This document shows positions 17,122 to 26,778 of a DNA stretch of 47,342 bases, in pieces. A model generated the notes under the pieces. That model was not told the DNA's origin. It saw only the letters and a list, made by a program, of their open reading frames with translations, and made no database searches. Source of the DNA: Myxococcaceae bacterium. GTDB taxonomy: Bacteria > Myxococcota_A > Polyangia > Polyangiales > Ga0077539. Location: NCBI GenBank assembly GCA_004297725.1, contig SCUS01000068.1, positions 1-47,342 on the forward strand, written 5' to 3'. Numbering within the stretch: position 1 is the first letter of the stretch; each line of letters opens with the position of its first letter. The position numbers and the translations under genes are program-made.

Positions 17122-17943
17122 ATGCTGCGCTCTTCTTTCGCTGGTTTCTCGGGTCTCCTGGTGGTCGCCGCCCTCTCCTCGGGCTGTCTCGGCGGCGCTG
17201 GCGCCACGGTCGACGAGACCGACCTCACCGCCGACGAGCTCAGCCTCCGCGCCTGGGACGGCCTCACCGGCGCCTGGGTCGCGTCGAGCGGATCGTTTCA
17301 GGGCCTGGTGATCACCCGCACCCCGGTCGGCCAGGGGCGGCAGTTCTTCGCCGACGTCGACACCGGCATCCGCTGCATCACCACCCCGTGCCCCTCCTCG
17401 GCGCACCTCGAGGGCCGCGTCACCGCGGGCACCCGCAACCTCACGCTGCGCCACCCCGACCGCCCCTCCGCCGAGGCGGCCCCGTTCTACGGCACCTACG
17501 CGTACACCCTCAGCGGCTCGACGCTCACCCTCTCTCAGCGCGGCCGCGTCGTGGCCCGCCTGCGCAAGGCCACCTCGTACTGCTCCGACGCCGACCAGTG
17601 CGCCGAGCAGAACCTCGTCACCCCGCGCTGCGTCGGCCGCTTCGAGTGCGAGTCCAACGCCTGCGCCTACCGCTGCGGCGCGCCCGCGCCGGTCACCTGC
17701 GCCACCGTGCGCTGCGCCGCCGGGACCATCTGCGTCGAGGGCGACACCGGCGCCCAGTGCATCACCGCCTGCGCCACCGTGCGCTGCACCTCGGGCACCC
17801 ACTGCGTCGCCGACGCCAGCGGCGCCCGCTGCGTGGCCGACGAGGGCGTCCGCTGCGGCGCCGTCACCTGCGGCACCGGGCTCGTGTGCTGCAACCCCCT
17901 GCGCGGCATCTGCACCCGCCCGGGGATGCTCTGCATCCAGTGA
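17122..17943 (+). CDS. Cys-rich exported protein or lipoprotein
   Basis: This is a 273-residue protein. The ATG at 17122 follows a strong GGAGG site (17109-17113) and opens a signal peptide ending LSSGC (Cys22). This is an acceptable but not ideal lipobox. The first half, to about 155, is a beta-rich domain that tests a value against a default (AWDGLTGAWVASSG, YGTYAYTLSGSTLTL). The second half is a chain of Cys modules (CATVRCAAGTICVEGDTGAQC and relatives), like those in other myxobacterial surface proteins. Function is unknown. Confidence 0.8.
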   Translation: MLRSSFAGFSGLLVVAALSSGCLGGAGATVDETDLTADELSLRAWDGLTGAWVASSGSFQGLVITRTPVGQGRQFFADVDTGIRCITTPCPSSAHLEGRVTAGTRNLTLRHPDRPSAEAAPFYGTYAYTLSGSTLTLSQRGRVVARLRKATSYCSDADQCAEQNLVTPRCVGRFECESNACAYRCGAPAPVTCATVRCAAGTICVEGDTGAQCITACATVRCTSGTHCVADASGARCVADEGVRCGAVTCGTGLVCCNPLRGICTRPGMLCIQ

Positions 17944-18032
17944 TCGCGCGGGCCCGCTCTCAGGGCCTTTGATCCCATCCCATCGGTGCTGATATCCCTC
18001 CCGCTGCCGCCGTCCGGCGCAGAGGAGCATCG

Positions 18033-19241
18033 ATGTACCGCAACGCCCAGCAACGCTTCGCCACCACCCTCGACGAGATCCGCGCCGCGGGTCTCTTCAA
18101 GACCGAGCGCGTGATCGTCAGCCCCCAGGGCGCCCACATCGGGGTGATCCCTCCGGGGGCCTCGGCGCCGCGCGAGGTGCTGAACTTCTGCGCCAACAAC
18201 TACCTCGGGCTGAGCGCCCACCCGGAGGTCATCGCCGCCGCCCACGCGGCCATCGACACGCACGGCTTCGGCCTCTCGTCGGTGCGCTTCATCTGCGGCA
18301 CGCAGGACATCCACAAGACCCTGGAGCGCCGCATCGCGGACTTCCTCGGCACCGAGGACGCGATCCTCTACGGCTCGGCCTTCGACGCCAACGGCGGGCT
18401 CTTCGAGACCATCCTCGGCGAGGAGGACGCGGTCATCTCCGACGCCCTCAACCACGCCTCGATCATCGACGGCATCCGGCTCTCCAAGGCCGAGCGCCAC
18501 CGCTACCCCAACGGCGACATGGCCGCGCTCGAGGAGATCCTCAAGGCCACGCAGGGCAAGCGCACCCGGCTCATCGCCACCGACGGCGCCTTCTCCATGG
18601 ACGGCTACCTCGCGAAGCTCGACGCCATCTGCGACCTGGCCGACCGCTACGACGCGCTGGTGATGATCGACGAGTGCCACGCCACGGGCTTCATCGGCGC
18701 GACCGGCCGCGGCACCCCGGAGCACTTCGGCGTCATGGGCCGCGTGGACATCATCACCGGCACCCTCGGCAAGGCCCTCGGCGGAGCCTCCGGCGGCTTT
18801 ACCGCGTCTCGTAAAGAAGTGGTCGAGCTGCTCCGCCAGCGGTCGCGGCCGTACCTCTTCTCCAACACCGTGGCGCCGGCCATCGTGGGCGCCTCCATCG
18901 CGGTGCTCGACCTGCTCACGAGGAGCACCGCGCTGCGCGACAAGGTGATGGAGAACGCCCGGTACTTCCGCGAGGGGATGACCCGCGCGGGCTTCACCCT
19001 GAAGCCGGGCTTCCACCCGATCGTCCCGGTGATGCTGGGCGACGCCCGGCTCGCGCAGGACTTCGCCACGGCGCTGCTCGCCGAGGGCATCTACGTCATC
19101 GGGTTCTTCTTCCCGGTGGTGCCGAAGGGCGAGGCGCGCATCCGGGTGCAGCTCTCGGCGGTGCACGAGCGCGAAGACCTCGACCACGCCATCGCGGCCT
19201 TCACCGCGATCGGCAAGCGCCTCGGGGTCATCCCGGGCTGA
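18033..19241 (+). CDS. kbl: Glycine C-acetyltransferase (2-amino-3-ketobutyrate CoA ligase)
   Basis: This 402-residue PLP enzyme of the alpha-oxoamine synthase family follows the E. coli Kbl sequence closely along its whole length. Examples are [32 protein letters not shown], and the PLP lysine Lys247 in GTLGKALGG. It splits 2-amino-3-ketobutyrate with CoA into glycine and acetyl-CoA, the second step of threonine degradation. The usual partner, threonine dehydrogenase, is not next to it. AGGAG (18024-18028) sits 5 nt before the ATG. The next gene starts 3 nt after the stop. Confidence 0.95.
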   Translation: MYRNAQQRFATTLDEIRAAGLFKTERVIVSPQGAHIGVIPPGASAPREVLNFCANNYLGLSAHPEVIAAAHAAIDTHGFGLSSVRFICGTQDIHKTLERRIADFLGTEDAILYGSAFDANGGLFETILGEEDAVISDALNHASIIDGIRLSKAERHRYPNGDMAALEEILKATQGKRTRLIATDGAFSMDGYLAKLDAICDLADRYDALVMIDECHATGFIGATGRGTPEHFGVMGRVDIITGTLGKALGGASGGFTASRKEVVELLRQRSRPYLFSNTVAPAIVGASIAVLDLLTRSTALRDKVMENARYFREGMTRAGFTLKPGFHPIVPVMLGDARLAQDFATALLAEGIYVIGFFFPVVPKGEARIRVQLSAVHEREDLDHAIAAFTAIGKRLGVIPG

Positions 19242-19244
19242 TCC

Positions 19245-20174
19245 GTGGACCCGGCCGGGAGCGCCCACGTCGAGTGCGGCCGGTGCGGCGCGTCGATGCA
19301 GCTGCCGTCGACGGCGCGCACGGCGGTGTGCCCGTACTGCGCCGCCCCGGCGATCGTCGAGCGCCCCCGCGGCGCGGCGAGCGTCGACCCGGCCTTCGCC
19401 ATGGGCTTCGTCTTCGAGGCCCCGAGGGCGAGCGAGCTGGTGCGCCGCTGGGCCCGGGCGCAGGGCTTCTTCCGCGAGCCCGGGGTGCGCCTCGCGAAGG
19501 TGGAGGACCTCCGCGGCGTCTATCTCCCGGCCTACCTCTACAGCGCCGTGGCGCGCTCGCGGTACAGCGCCCTCATCGGCGAGGACTACACCGAGACCGA
19601 GACCTACACGACGACCGACGCGCAGGGGAAGACCGAGACCCGCACCCGCACCGTCACCCGCACCGAGCACCGCCCGCTGCAGGGGGAGCACGCGGCCTAC
19701 GTGGCGGACGTGCTGGTGACCGCGTCGAGGGCGCTGGGCAACGCGGAGCTCGAGGCGGTGGAGCCCTTCGACCTGAGGGCGATCCGTCGGTACGACCCGT
19801 CGCTGGTGGTGGGCTGGATCGCCGAGGACCCCTCGATGACCGCGGCGGAGTGCTACGAGCTGGCGCGCCGGGAGGCCGTGGAGAAGGTGGGCGCGTCGCT
19901 GCATGGGTTCATGCCCGGGGACAGCCACCGCGACCTCGTGCACCAGACCTGGCTGGAGCAGGAGTCGCTCGACCTGGTGCTGGTCCCGGTGTGGGTGCTG
20001 GCGCTGCGGTATCGCGAGGACCGAGGGCTGCTGCGGGTGCTGGTCAACGGGCAGACCGGTCGGGTGGCGGGGGCCGTCCCGTGGTCGCGGCTGCGCATCG
20101 CGCTGGCGGTGGCGGCGGCGCTGCTGGCGGTGGCGGCGGTGGTCGCGGCGGTCCTCCTGCTGGAGCCCGCGTGA
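19245..20174 (+). CDS. Zinc-ribbon protein with C-terminal membrane anchor (first of pair)
   Basis: This 309-residue protein starts with GTG 3 nt after kbl. Residues 10-30 form a zinc ribbon (CGRCG ... CPYCAAP). The central region contains a Thr/Glu-rich strand (YTETETYTTTDAQGKTETRT) and a domain shared with the next gene (LPAYLYS, LVPVWVLALRYRE, VLVNGQTGRVAG). One hydrophobic segment at about 281-305 anchors it by its C-terminus. Similar proteins are often mislabelled as helicase or PriA-like because of the ribbon. Its role is unknown. Confidence 0.8.
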   Translation: MDPAGSAHVECGRCGASMQLPSTARTAVCPYCAAPAIVERPRGAASVDPAFAMGFVFEAPRASELVRRWARAQGFFREPGVRLAKVEDLRGVYLPAYLYSAVARSRYSALIGEDYTETETYTTTDAQGKTETRTRTVTRTEHRPLQGEHAAYVADVLVTASRALGNAELEAVEPFDLRAIRRYDPSLVVGWIAEDPSMTAAECYELARREAVEKVGASLHGFMPGDSHRDLVHQTWLEQESLDLVLVPVWVLALRYREDRGLLRVLVNGQTGRVAGAVPWSRLRIALAVAAALLAVAAVVAAVLLLEPA

Positions 20175-21151
20175 TGGCCGCCGCCTGCGGACGATGCCAG
20201 GGGGCGCTCGACCCGGAGGACCTGCGCTGCGCCCTCTGCGGCCTTGCGGTGCCGGAGGGCGAAGGGTCGACGAGGGCTCCCGATGTGGCGAGGGCGGAGA
20301 TCGTGCGCTGCGTGAACTGCGGCGCGGCGATGGCCTACGACGCGAGGGTGCAGGCGCCGGCGTGCGCGTTCTGCGGCTCGGTGACGCGCAGCGAGCGGGT
20401 CGACGACCCGATGGAGCAGGCGAGCCACGCGCTCGCCTTCACGGTGGGCCCCGAGCGGGCGAGGGAGGTGCTCCGTGCGTGGCTCTCCGGCAGGGGGATC
20501 TTCGCTCCGGCGGACCTCGCCACCAACGCGACGGTCGACCACCTCCGCCCCCTCTGGTGGCCCGCGTGGATCTTCTCCGCGCTCGCCGACGTCTGGTGGA
20601 CCGCCGACTCCGACCACGGCGCCCACCGCTCCGCGTGGGCTCCGCAGAACGGGCGCGCGGCGATGCGCTTCGAGCACCTGCTGGTGTCGGCCTCGCGCGG
20701 TCTCTCCTACGAGGAGTGCGCCCGGCTCGCTCCCGGCTACGACCTGCAGCGCGCCGCGCCGGCGGAGGCGCTGCTCTCGGCGACCCCGCCGGGCGGAGTC
20801 GTGGAGCGCTTCGACGTGCAGCGCTCGGCGGCGAGGCGGCGCATCCTCGACGCGCTCACCTCGATGGCCGGCGCGGAGGTAGAGTCGCGCTACGTGCCCG
20901 GGAGCCGGGTGCGCAACGTGCGGGTGTCGCTGCTGCTGCAGTCGCTGTCGACGCGGCGCTTCGCGCTCCCGGCCTACGTGCTGGCCTACCGTTACGAGGG
21001 ACGGCTCTACCGCGCGGTGGTACATGGTCAGGACGAGCGCGTGGTGCTGGGTGAGTCGCCCACCTCGGTGTGGCGGGTGCTCGGCGTGGTCGCGGCGGTG
21101 CTGCTCGCGGTGGTCCTCATCGCGTGGATCGTGTCGCTCGCGGGCGGTTGA
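20174..21151 (+). CDS. Zinc-ribbon protein with C-terminal membrane anchor (second of pair)
   Basis: This is a 325-residue paralogue-like protein whose ATG overlaps the previous TGA by one base, so translation is probably coupled. It has two zinc-binding parts: CGRCQ ... CALCG at 5-22 and CVNCG ... CAFCGS at about 42-62. A central domain resembling that of its neighbour follows (LWWPAWIFSAL, LLVSASRGLSYEECARL, LPAYVLAYRYEGRLYRAVVHGQ), then a single C-terminal hydrophobic helix (about 303-323). The two probably act together at the membrane. No function is assigned. Confidence 0.8.
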   Translation: MAAACGRCQGALDPEDLRCALCGLAVPEGEGSTRAPDVARAEIVRCVNCGAAMAYDARVQAPACAFCGSVTRSERVDDPMEQASHALAFTVGPERAREVLRAWLSGRGIFAPADLATNATVDHLRPLWWPAWIFSALADVWWTADSDHGAHRSAWAPQNGRAAMRFEHLLVSASRGLSYEECARLAPGYDLQRAAPAEALLSATPPGGVVERFDVQRSAARRRILDALTSMAGAEVESRYVPGSRVRNVRVSLLLQSLSTRRFALPAYVLAYRYEGRLYRAVVHGQDERVVLGESPTSVWRVLGVVAAVLLAVVLIAWIVSLAGG

Positions 21152-21167
21152 GGGGAGCGATGGGCCG

Positions 21168-21677
21168 ATGATCATCACCGAAGGCGAGTGCAGGCTGTTC
21201 ACCTTCAAGGAGGGCGCGCTCTCGGCGCTGGGGCACGACCTGGTGCTGCGTGCGGCGCGCTGGAGCGTCGACCTGCGGCGCGAGTCGCGGACGGTCACCG
21301 CGAGGGTCGAGGCGGCGTCCGTGGCGGTGGTCTGCGCGAGGCGCCACGGGGCCGACGACCCGGACGCGCTGTCGTCCGGCGATCGCGCGAAGATCGAGCG
21401 GACGGCGCGCTCGGAGGTGCTGCGGACCGAGCGCTTCCCAGAGGTGGTGTTCGAGGGCCGCTGGGACGGGGATGAGCCGTCGGTGGTCGGAGGGGCGCTC
21501 ACGCTCTGCGGGGTGACCCGGCCGATCGAGGTGCAAGTGTCGAGGGCCGACGGGCGGCTCGTGTGCAGGGCGACGGTGCACCAGCCGAGCTGGGGCATCA
21601 CGCCCTACCACGCGATGCTCGGCGCCCTGCGGGTGCAGGCCGACGTGCAGGTGGAGTGGTCGCTGGTGGGGGCTTAG
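21168..21677 (+). CDS. YceI-like lipid-binding-fold protein
   Basis: This 169-residue protein has the YceI pattern: an early GECRLFTFKEGALSALGHDL, the central SEVLRTERFPEVVFEG, then LTLCGVTRPIEVQV and a final WGITPYHAMLGALRV. YceI domains form a lipocalin-like barrel that binds isoprenoid-type lipids or quinones. There is no signal peptide, so this copy may be cytoplasmic, unlike E. coli YceI. It starts 16 nt after the second zinc-ribbon gene and probably belongs to that operon. It converges on the kinase gene. Confidence 0.78.
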   Translation: MIITEGECRLFTFKEGALSALGHDLVLRAARWSVDLRRESRTVTARVEAASVAVVCARRHGADDPDALSSGDRAKIERTARSEVLRTERFPEVVFEGRWDGDEPSVVGGALTLCGVTRPIEVQVSRADGRLVCRATVHQPSWGITPYHAMLGALRVQADVQVEWSLVGA

Positions 21678-21691
21678 CGGGCCCGCGAGGG

Positions 21692-21706
21692 CCTCCGCTT
21701 CGGAGG
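21692..21706. terminator. Short hairpin between convergent genes
   Basis: CCTCCG (21692-21697) and CGGAGG (21701-21706) pair around CTT in the 35-bp gap between the YceI-like and kinase genes. It is a weak candidate for a shared terminator. Confidence 0.35.
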
Positions 21707-21712
21707 AGGAGG

Positions 21713-23671
21713 TCAGTAGCCGAGGCCGCTGTTGTCGACAGCGGGCGCGGTGGGCGCGGTGGTGGCGCGGGGGCGCCGACGGCCGGTGCGGGGGGTGGTC
21801 GTCGCGGGCGTCGCGGCGGCGGCAGGAGCCGCCGTGGGGGCGGCCGCGGTCGCTTCGGCGGGCTCGGTGCGACGGCGCGGGCGGCGGTGGCGGTCGCCGT
21901 CTTCGTTGGCGGCAGCGGCCGTCGGAGCCGCCGGGGTCGGCGCAGCCGCCGCGGGCGCAGGATCGACCGCGGCGGGCGTCGGAGCCGCTACGGGCGCGGC
22001 GACCACCGGAGCGGCGGGAGCCGGGGTCGGGGCGGCGACCGGGGCGGCGGGAGCCGGGGTCGGGGCGGCGACCGGAGCGGGCCTCGCGGCCGGGCGGACC
22101 GGCACTCGCGGGGTGATGGTGGCGGTCGACGGCGCGGGGTCGCTCGACATCATCGAGCTGGCCACGGCCGCGCCGCCGCCGAGGACCACCAGCGCGGCGA
22201 GCGCGCCGAAGATCATGCGGTTGTTGCGGGGCTTCGGGGCCGGGGTGTCGCTCGCCGGCGGCGAGGCCCAGGCCATGTTGGTGTTGACCCCGGGGCGCTG
22301 GCCGCTGGAGGTGCCGACGTCGGGCGGCGGGAAGTTGATGCCGCTGTTGGTGCCGGGGAAGGGCTGCATCCCGGAGGTCGAGCCGGGCGGGGGCTGCCCC
22401 GGCTGGCTGGAGAATCCGGGGAAGGAGTCGTGCGGCCCGGAGCTCGACGAGGAGGGCACCGGGAAGGCTTCCATCGCCTGCGTGGCCGGGAGCGACGGAG
22501 CGGACGAGGAGGAAGGGCGCGTGGGAGGAGCGCCGATGGGAGGGGCTCCGATGGCTCCGCCGGTGGTGGCGCGGAAGGGCGCTCCCATCGGGGCCATGGT
22601 GGCCTGGCGCATCTTGCTGCCCGGGACGTCGTTGCCCGTGACCGGGGGAGCGACGCCCTGACGGTTCTGCCCGGCGCCCACGGGGGCGCGCGGCGCCGAG
22701 GTGCTGGCGGGCCCGGCCTTGAGGGCGGGGGCGACCTGGGTCGCGCCCTCCTCCTCGTCGTCGACGAAGGTCGGGAGCACCTTGGGCTTCTTGCCCCCCT
22801 CGAGCTCGGCGATGACCTCTCGCACCGCGGCGAGCATGTCGAAGGCGTCGGTGTAGCGCTCGGCGATGTTGTAGAGCAGCGCCTTGTCGATGACCTCGGC
22901 CACGCGGGCGTTGACCTCGGGGAAGACCGCCGAGAGCTTGCGCGCCTGCTGCGTGGCGACGAGGACGATCATCTCCTGCGTCGACTCGCCGGCGTGCGGC
23001 GTGGTGCCCGAGATGAGCGCGAACATCGTGGCGCCGACGGCGTAGACGTCCGTCTGCGGACCCACGGAGTTCATCTTCCCGAGGGCCTGCTCGGGGGACA
23101 TGTACGCGGGCGAGCCCACCACCATGCCGGTGCGGGTCGCGGTGACGTTGGAGCTGTCGCTGACGCGCGCGATGCCGAAGTCGAGCACCCGCACCTGGCC
23201 GTCAGGCTGGACGAAGAGGTTCTCGGGCTTGATGTCGCGGTGGATGATGCCGTGCTGGTGGGCGTTGCCCAGGCACTCGAGCACCGGCGAGAGCATCTTG
23301 AGCGTCTCGAGCTCGTTGAAGCGCTTCTTGGTGCGGCGGTACTGCGAGAGGGTCTGCCCCGGGAGCAGCTCCATCACCAGGAAGACCGAGCCGTCGGTCT
23401 CGTCGGTGTCGTCGTCGTAGACCTTCACCGCCGCGGGGTGGTTGATCTTGTTGGCGACGTAGCCTTCCTGCACCAGCCGCTGCGCGAAGTTGGTCTCGAA
23501 CATCAGGTTCGGGTGCAGCATCTTGATGGCCACCTTGGAGCCATTGCGATGCGTGCACTCGTAGACCGCAGCCATGCCGCCGACCCCGAGCAGCTTGTCG
23601 AGCGTCCACTTGTTGCGGAGCGTTCGCCCGATGCGGGTTCGTGCGTGAGTTACTAAGGGATCTTCAGCCAT
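21713..23671 (-). CDS. Membrane Ser/Thr protein kinase (Pkn/Hanks type)
   Basis: This is a 652-residue kinase starting at the ATG at 23671. The N-terminal catalytic domain has the Gly loop GVGGMAAVYE (29-38), Lys50 in VAIK, the catalytic HRDIKPEN (144-151), DFG (164-166) and SPAYMSPEQ in the activation segment; all key residues are intact. A long Pro/Ala/Gly/Ser-rich linker leads to one membrane helix (about 487-505). An Ala/Pro/Thr-rich outer tail with short PVAAPTPAPAA repeats and Arg clusters follows. Such kinases relay envelope or developmental signals in myxobacteria. An AgmX/PglI-type gene lies 192 bp upstream on the same strand. Confidence 0.93.
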   Translation of the reverse strand: MAEDPLVTHARTRIGRTLRNKWTLDKLLGVGGMAAVYECTHRNGSKVAIKMLHPNLMFETNFAQRLVQEGYVANKINHPAAVKVYDDDTDETDGSVFLVMELLPGQTLSQYRRTKKRFNELETLKMLSPVLECLGNAHQHGIIHRDIKPENLFVQPDGQVRVLDFGIARVSDSSNVTATRTGMVVGSPAYMSPEQALGKMNSVGPQTDVYAVGATMFALISGTTPHAGESTQEMIVLVATQQARKLSAVFPEVNARVAEVIDKALLYNIAERYTDAFDMLAAVREVIAELEGGKKPKVLPTFVDDEEEGATQVAPALKAGPASTSAPRAPVGAGQNRQGVAPPVTGNDVPGSKMRQATMAPMGAPFRATTGGAIGAPPIGAPPTRPSSSSAPSLPATQAMEAFPVPSSSSSGPHDSFPGFSSQPGQPPPGSTSGMQPFPGTNSGINFPPPDVGTSSGQRPGVNTNMAWASPPASDTPAPKPRNNRMIFGALAALVVLGGGAAVASSMMSSDPAPSTATITPRVPVRPAARPAPVAAPTPAPAAPVAAPTPAPAAPVVAAPVAAPTPAAVDPAPAAAAPTPAAPTAAAANEDGDRHRRPRRRTEPAEATAAAPTAAPAAAATPATTTPRTGRRRPRATTAPTAPAVDNSGLGY

Positions 23672-23863
23672 CTTTTGGTCACCCCGTTGCGCGGATGAGA
23701 CACCGTAAGCGGCAACGACCTTAGCACGCTGAATCAAGGCTCCGACAACACGCCGTCAGGGAAATCGTGGGCCTACACCGCCGCACGATGACGTAGCGCG
23801 GAGCGCATCGCTGGTGGATGGATTCTCCGCGCTTCGAGCATCGTCGGCCGCGGTGACGCGGGT

Positions 23864-25585
23864 TCAGCCGTCGGCGGGGATGAGGGAGAAGGGGTAGGTG
23901 ACCGTGATGGCGCCGCTGTCGGGGGGGACCGGGAAGTTCCAGCGCTGCACGGCGCCCGCGATGCACGCGGAGACCGAGGGCATCCCGAGGGTGTCGCTGG
24001 TCGGGGCGGCGGTGATCACCGAGCCGCTGGAGCCGATGACGAAGCGCACCGCGACCCGGCCCGCGAGCCCGGGGTTGCTGGCGAGGCCCTGCTCGTAACA
24101 GCGGTTGACCTGGCCGAGGTTGCGCAGCACCACGCGGCGGATCACGTCGGCGGGGATGCCCACCACCGTCGGCGCCTGGGTCGTGATGCGCGGCGGCGCG
24201 TGCGTCGCCCGCCCATTGCTACGGATGGTTCCTCGGGTCTGGCCGTAGCGGCAGTCCTCGCCCTCTTCGCAGCCTGCGCTGCGGCCCAGGGTGTTGAGCC
24301 GACCCGTTCCGATGGACTGCTCTCCGTGGCCGCCTCCGCCCCATCCGGGCCCCGCGCCGTCGAGGCCCGCGAAGCCGCCGGAGTCGCCCTCGAGGTCGCC
24401 GGTGAGGTTGCCGTGGTGCGACTCGTCGGCGTCGCCCGCCTCGGTCATCTGCCCGAAGGGAGAGACGATGCCGCTCGTGCCCGTGGAGCGCATCGCGACC
24501 GCGCCGTTGAGCGCCGCGAAGACCCCACGGTCGGACACCTGCTCCTGCGCCGTGCGGTTGGTCAGGTGCGGCGCCTCGCCCGTGCGGCGGATCACGTACC
24601 TGCGGTTGGTGGGCGCCGTGTTGGGCCGGCCCATCGCCCCGGCGGGGCCCGCGTGCGCCGCGCCGTCCTGCCCGCCGCGGTCGGCGGTGGCCGCGCCCTC
24701 CCGGGGCGTCGGGGCCTCGACCTGCTCGGCGTGGCGCGCGAGGAAGTTGCGCAGCTCGGCGAGCCGGTCGTCGCGGTCTCCCTCGGAGAGCATTCCCCCC
24801 TCGTCGTGCGCCGCGAGGTGCATCGCGCCCAGCATCGCCGCCACCGCCGCCACCGCGCCCAGCGTCGCGCCCCGCAGCGCCCGGTTGGACCCGGTCGCGC
24901 CCAGCGTCTTGCGTCCGGCGCGCACCGCCTTGGCCACGATGGAGAGCCCGCTCAGCTCCATGCGGTACCTGCCGCCGGGGACCATCGCGACCTCGAAGGC
25001 TCCCTCCAGCACCGAGGAGGGGCGCGCGAGGCCCTGCGCCGTCAGCTCGGCCAGCGAGCGGCGCTCGCCGTCGATCTCCACCTCGCCGGTGGCGCCCGCC
25101 GCGAAGACGAAGCGGGCGCCCGCGCCCTCGCGCACCACCACCGGAAGCTCGTCCGCGCCGAGCATCTCCGCGTCGACCACGAAGCGCCCGCCGTCCTGCA
25201 GCACCGCCTCGTTCTGCTGGTGGCGGCGCACCCCGAGGCCGACGCCGACCACCGTGGCGAGCGCGCCGAGGGAGGCCACGCCGAGGCTCGCCGCGAGGGC
25301 GCCGCCCAGCATCGCCGCGCCGCCCAGGCCGAGCGCCGGGAGCATCGGCCTCGCGGGCGACGGGAGCGACGGGGCCACGCTGGTGAGCGCGAAGCCGTGG
25401 TCGTCGTCGAGGTGGGCGACGTGGAGGGCGGTGCGGTTCCAGAGGACGGTGACCTCGATGGCGGTGCGCGCGAGGTCTTCGACCTCCATGGGGTTGATCT
25501 CCGCGCGCTTCACCATCTGGTAGAGCACCTCGTTCTCGGCAGAGGCGACGGTCGAAACGGGGGACACGGTGCGCAGCGTCGTCAT
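23864..25585 (-). CDS. AgmX/PglI C-terminal-domain protein
   Basis: This is a 573-residue protein. The ATG at 25585 is preceded by a GGAAGAGG site, which favours it over an ATG at 25618. The C-terminal 100 residues (474-573) carry the AgmX/PglI C-terminal domain, a TonB-C-like fold: VIRRVVLRNLGQVNRCYEQG ... NPGLAGRVAVRFVI ... VQRWNFPVP. The middle has Gly/Ala hydrophobic segments near 80-120 and 245-265 that may cross the membrane, and a beta-rich part with an embedded GEVEIDGERRSL. In M. xanthus, AgmX/PglI-type proteins belong to gliding and envelope machinery. The link here is by domain only. Confidence 0.85.
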   Translation of the reverse strand: MTTLRTVSPVSTVASAENEVLYQMVKRAEINPMEVEDLARTAIEVTVLWNRTALHVAHLDDDHGFALTSVAPSLPSPARPMLPALGLGGAAMLGGALAASLGVASLGALATVVGVGLGVRRHQQNEAVLQDGGRFVVDAEMLGADELPVVVREGAGARFVFAAGATGEVEIDGERRSLAELTAQGLARPSSVLEGAFEVAMVPGGRYRMELSGLSIVAKAVRAGRKTLGATGSNRALRGATLGAVAAVAAMLGAMHLAAHDEGGMLSEGDRDDRLAELRNFLARHAEQVEAPTPREGAATADRGGQDGAAHAGPAGAMGRPNTAPTNRRYVIRRTGEAPHLTNRTAQEQVSDRGVFAALNGAVAMRSTGTSGIVSPFGQMTEAGDADESHHGNLTGDLEGDSGGFAGLDGAGPGWGGGGHGEQSIGTGRLNTLGRSAGCEEGEDCRYGQTRGTIRSNGRATHAPPRITTQAPTVVGIPADVIRRVVLRNLGQVNRCYEQGLASNPGLAGRVAVRFVIGSSGSVITAAPTSDTLGMPSVSACIAGAVQRWNFPVPPDSGAITVTYPFSLIPADG

Positions 25586-25745
25586 GGGAACACCTCTTCC
25601 GCGCAGCCACGTCTCCATGCGGGCTGCGTACGGGCTGTGTGACAGCGCTCCTGGCGGCGGGTTCCCGAAGCCTTGGGAAGAAAATGCGATGGGCGAGAGA
25701 TCGCCTGCGAGGCGGCGAGGTCGGGGGGGCGGGGAGAGAGGCGCG

Positions 25746-26744
25746 CTACCCGATGCTGCGCAGCTTGCGCCAGAGCGTGTTGCGCGCGATGCCGAGCACC
25801 CGCGCCGCCTCGGACTGCGATCCGTCGCAGGAGTCGAGCACCCGGAGGATGTGCTCGCGCTCGACCTCGGCCAGCGTCTTCAGCGCCTCCTGGCCGGGCG
25901 TCGAGGGGCGGGACCGCTTCGGCAGCGAGAGCGTCTCGGGCAGGTCGTCGTCGTCGATCTCGGGGCCCGTCGCCAGCGCCGATCCGTGCCTCACGACGTT
26001 CTGTAGCTCGCGGACGTTGCCCGGCCACGCGTAGCCGAGGAGCCTCGCCTGCGCGGCCGCGGTGTATCCCCGTCGCCCGGACTTCTCCTCGGCGAGGAAG
26101 TGCAGGGCGAGCGGCAGCACGTCGTCGCTGCGCTCTCGCAGCGGAGGAACCTCCAGCGTGAGCACCCTCAGCCGGTAGTAGAGGTCCTCGCGGAAGCGCC
26201 CCGCGCGCACCAGCTCGGCGAGGTCGCGGTGCGTGGCGCAGACCACGCGGACGTCGACCATGAAGGACGTGTTCTCCCCGACGCGCCGCACCTCGCCGTC
26301 TTGCAGCGCGCGCAGCAGCTTCGCCTGAAACCCCATGGGCATCTCCCCGATCTCGTCGAGGAAGAGCGTGCCCCCGCTGGCCGTCTCGAAGAGCCCGGGC
26401 TTCGCCGCGGAGGCTCCGGTGAAGGCGCCGCGGCCGTGGCCGAAGAGCTCGGACTCCAGCAGCTCGGCGGGCAGCGCGGCCACGTTGACCGCGACGAAGG
26501 GCTGCTTCGCCCGCGCGGAGTTGGCGTGCAGCACCCGGGCGACGACCTCCTTGCCGGTGCCCGTCTCGCCCAGCACCACCACCGGGGCGTCGCTCACCGC
26601 GAAGCGCGCCGCGCGCTTGAGCAGCGTCTGCATCGTGGCGCTCCGGGCGACCACCTTCGTCGTGCCCTTCAGCCGGGTGATGAGGGGGACGAGGCCGCAG
26701 ACCGTGCAGGTGCTGTCACAGATGGAATCCACACGACGGAGCAT
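25746..26744 (-). CDS. Sigma-54 activator with N-terminal CX3CX2C motif
   Basis: This is a 332-residue AAA+ enhancer-binding protein. It contains Walker A GETGTGKE (about 59-66), the sigma-54-contacting loop GAFTGA, Walker [11 protein letters not shown], and a C-terminal Fis-type helix-turn-helix ([20 protein letters not shown]). It lacks a normal sensor domain. Its first 20 residues instead hold Cys9, Cys13 and Cys16 (CDSTCTVC), a spacing that in other families binds a [4Fe-4S] cluster. The gene is divergent from a RIC-type iron-sulfur repair gene that has a -24/-12 promoter, so it probably controls that gene in response to NO or oxidative damage. The sensing role is inferred. Confidence 0.88.
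   Translation of the reverse strand: MLRRVDSICDSTCTVCGLVPLITRLKGTTKVVARSATMQTLLKRAARFAVSDAPVVVLGETGTGKEVVARVLHANSARAKQPFVAVNVAALPAELLESELFGHGRGAFTGASAAKPGLFETASGGTLFLDEIGEMPMGFQAKLLRALQDGEVRRVGENTSFMVDVRVVCATHRDLAELVRAGRFREDLYYRLRVLTLEVPPLRERSDDVLPLALHFLAEEKSGRRGYTAAAQARLLGYAWPGNVRELQNVVRHGSALATGPEIDDDDLPETLSLPKRSRPSTPGQEALKTLAEVEREHILRVLDSCDGSQSEAARVLGIARNTLWRKLRSIG
26715..26728. promoter_or_regulatory. Half-site related to the 26779-26802 palindrome
   Basis: GTCACAGATGGAAT matches 12 of 14 bases of one half of the nearby palindrome (GTAACAGATGGAAC in reverse complement). It lies inside the first codons of the sigma-54 activator gene and could be a second binding half-site for autoregulation. 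Confidence 0.4.
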
Positions 26745-26778
26745 GGGCCCCGAGACACGGCTGTCGAGAGGATCAGGT

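Noticed and set aside
25746..26744. The CX3CX2C motif might mark a radical SAM enzyme
   Set aside because: The rest of the protein is a complete sigma-54 AAA+ activator with Fis helix-turn-helix; only the Cys spacing is shared.
25746..26744. The activator might be NorR
   Set aside because: It has no GAF domain, and the dyad in the promoter is not the GTCA-N3-TGAC NorR core site.
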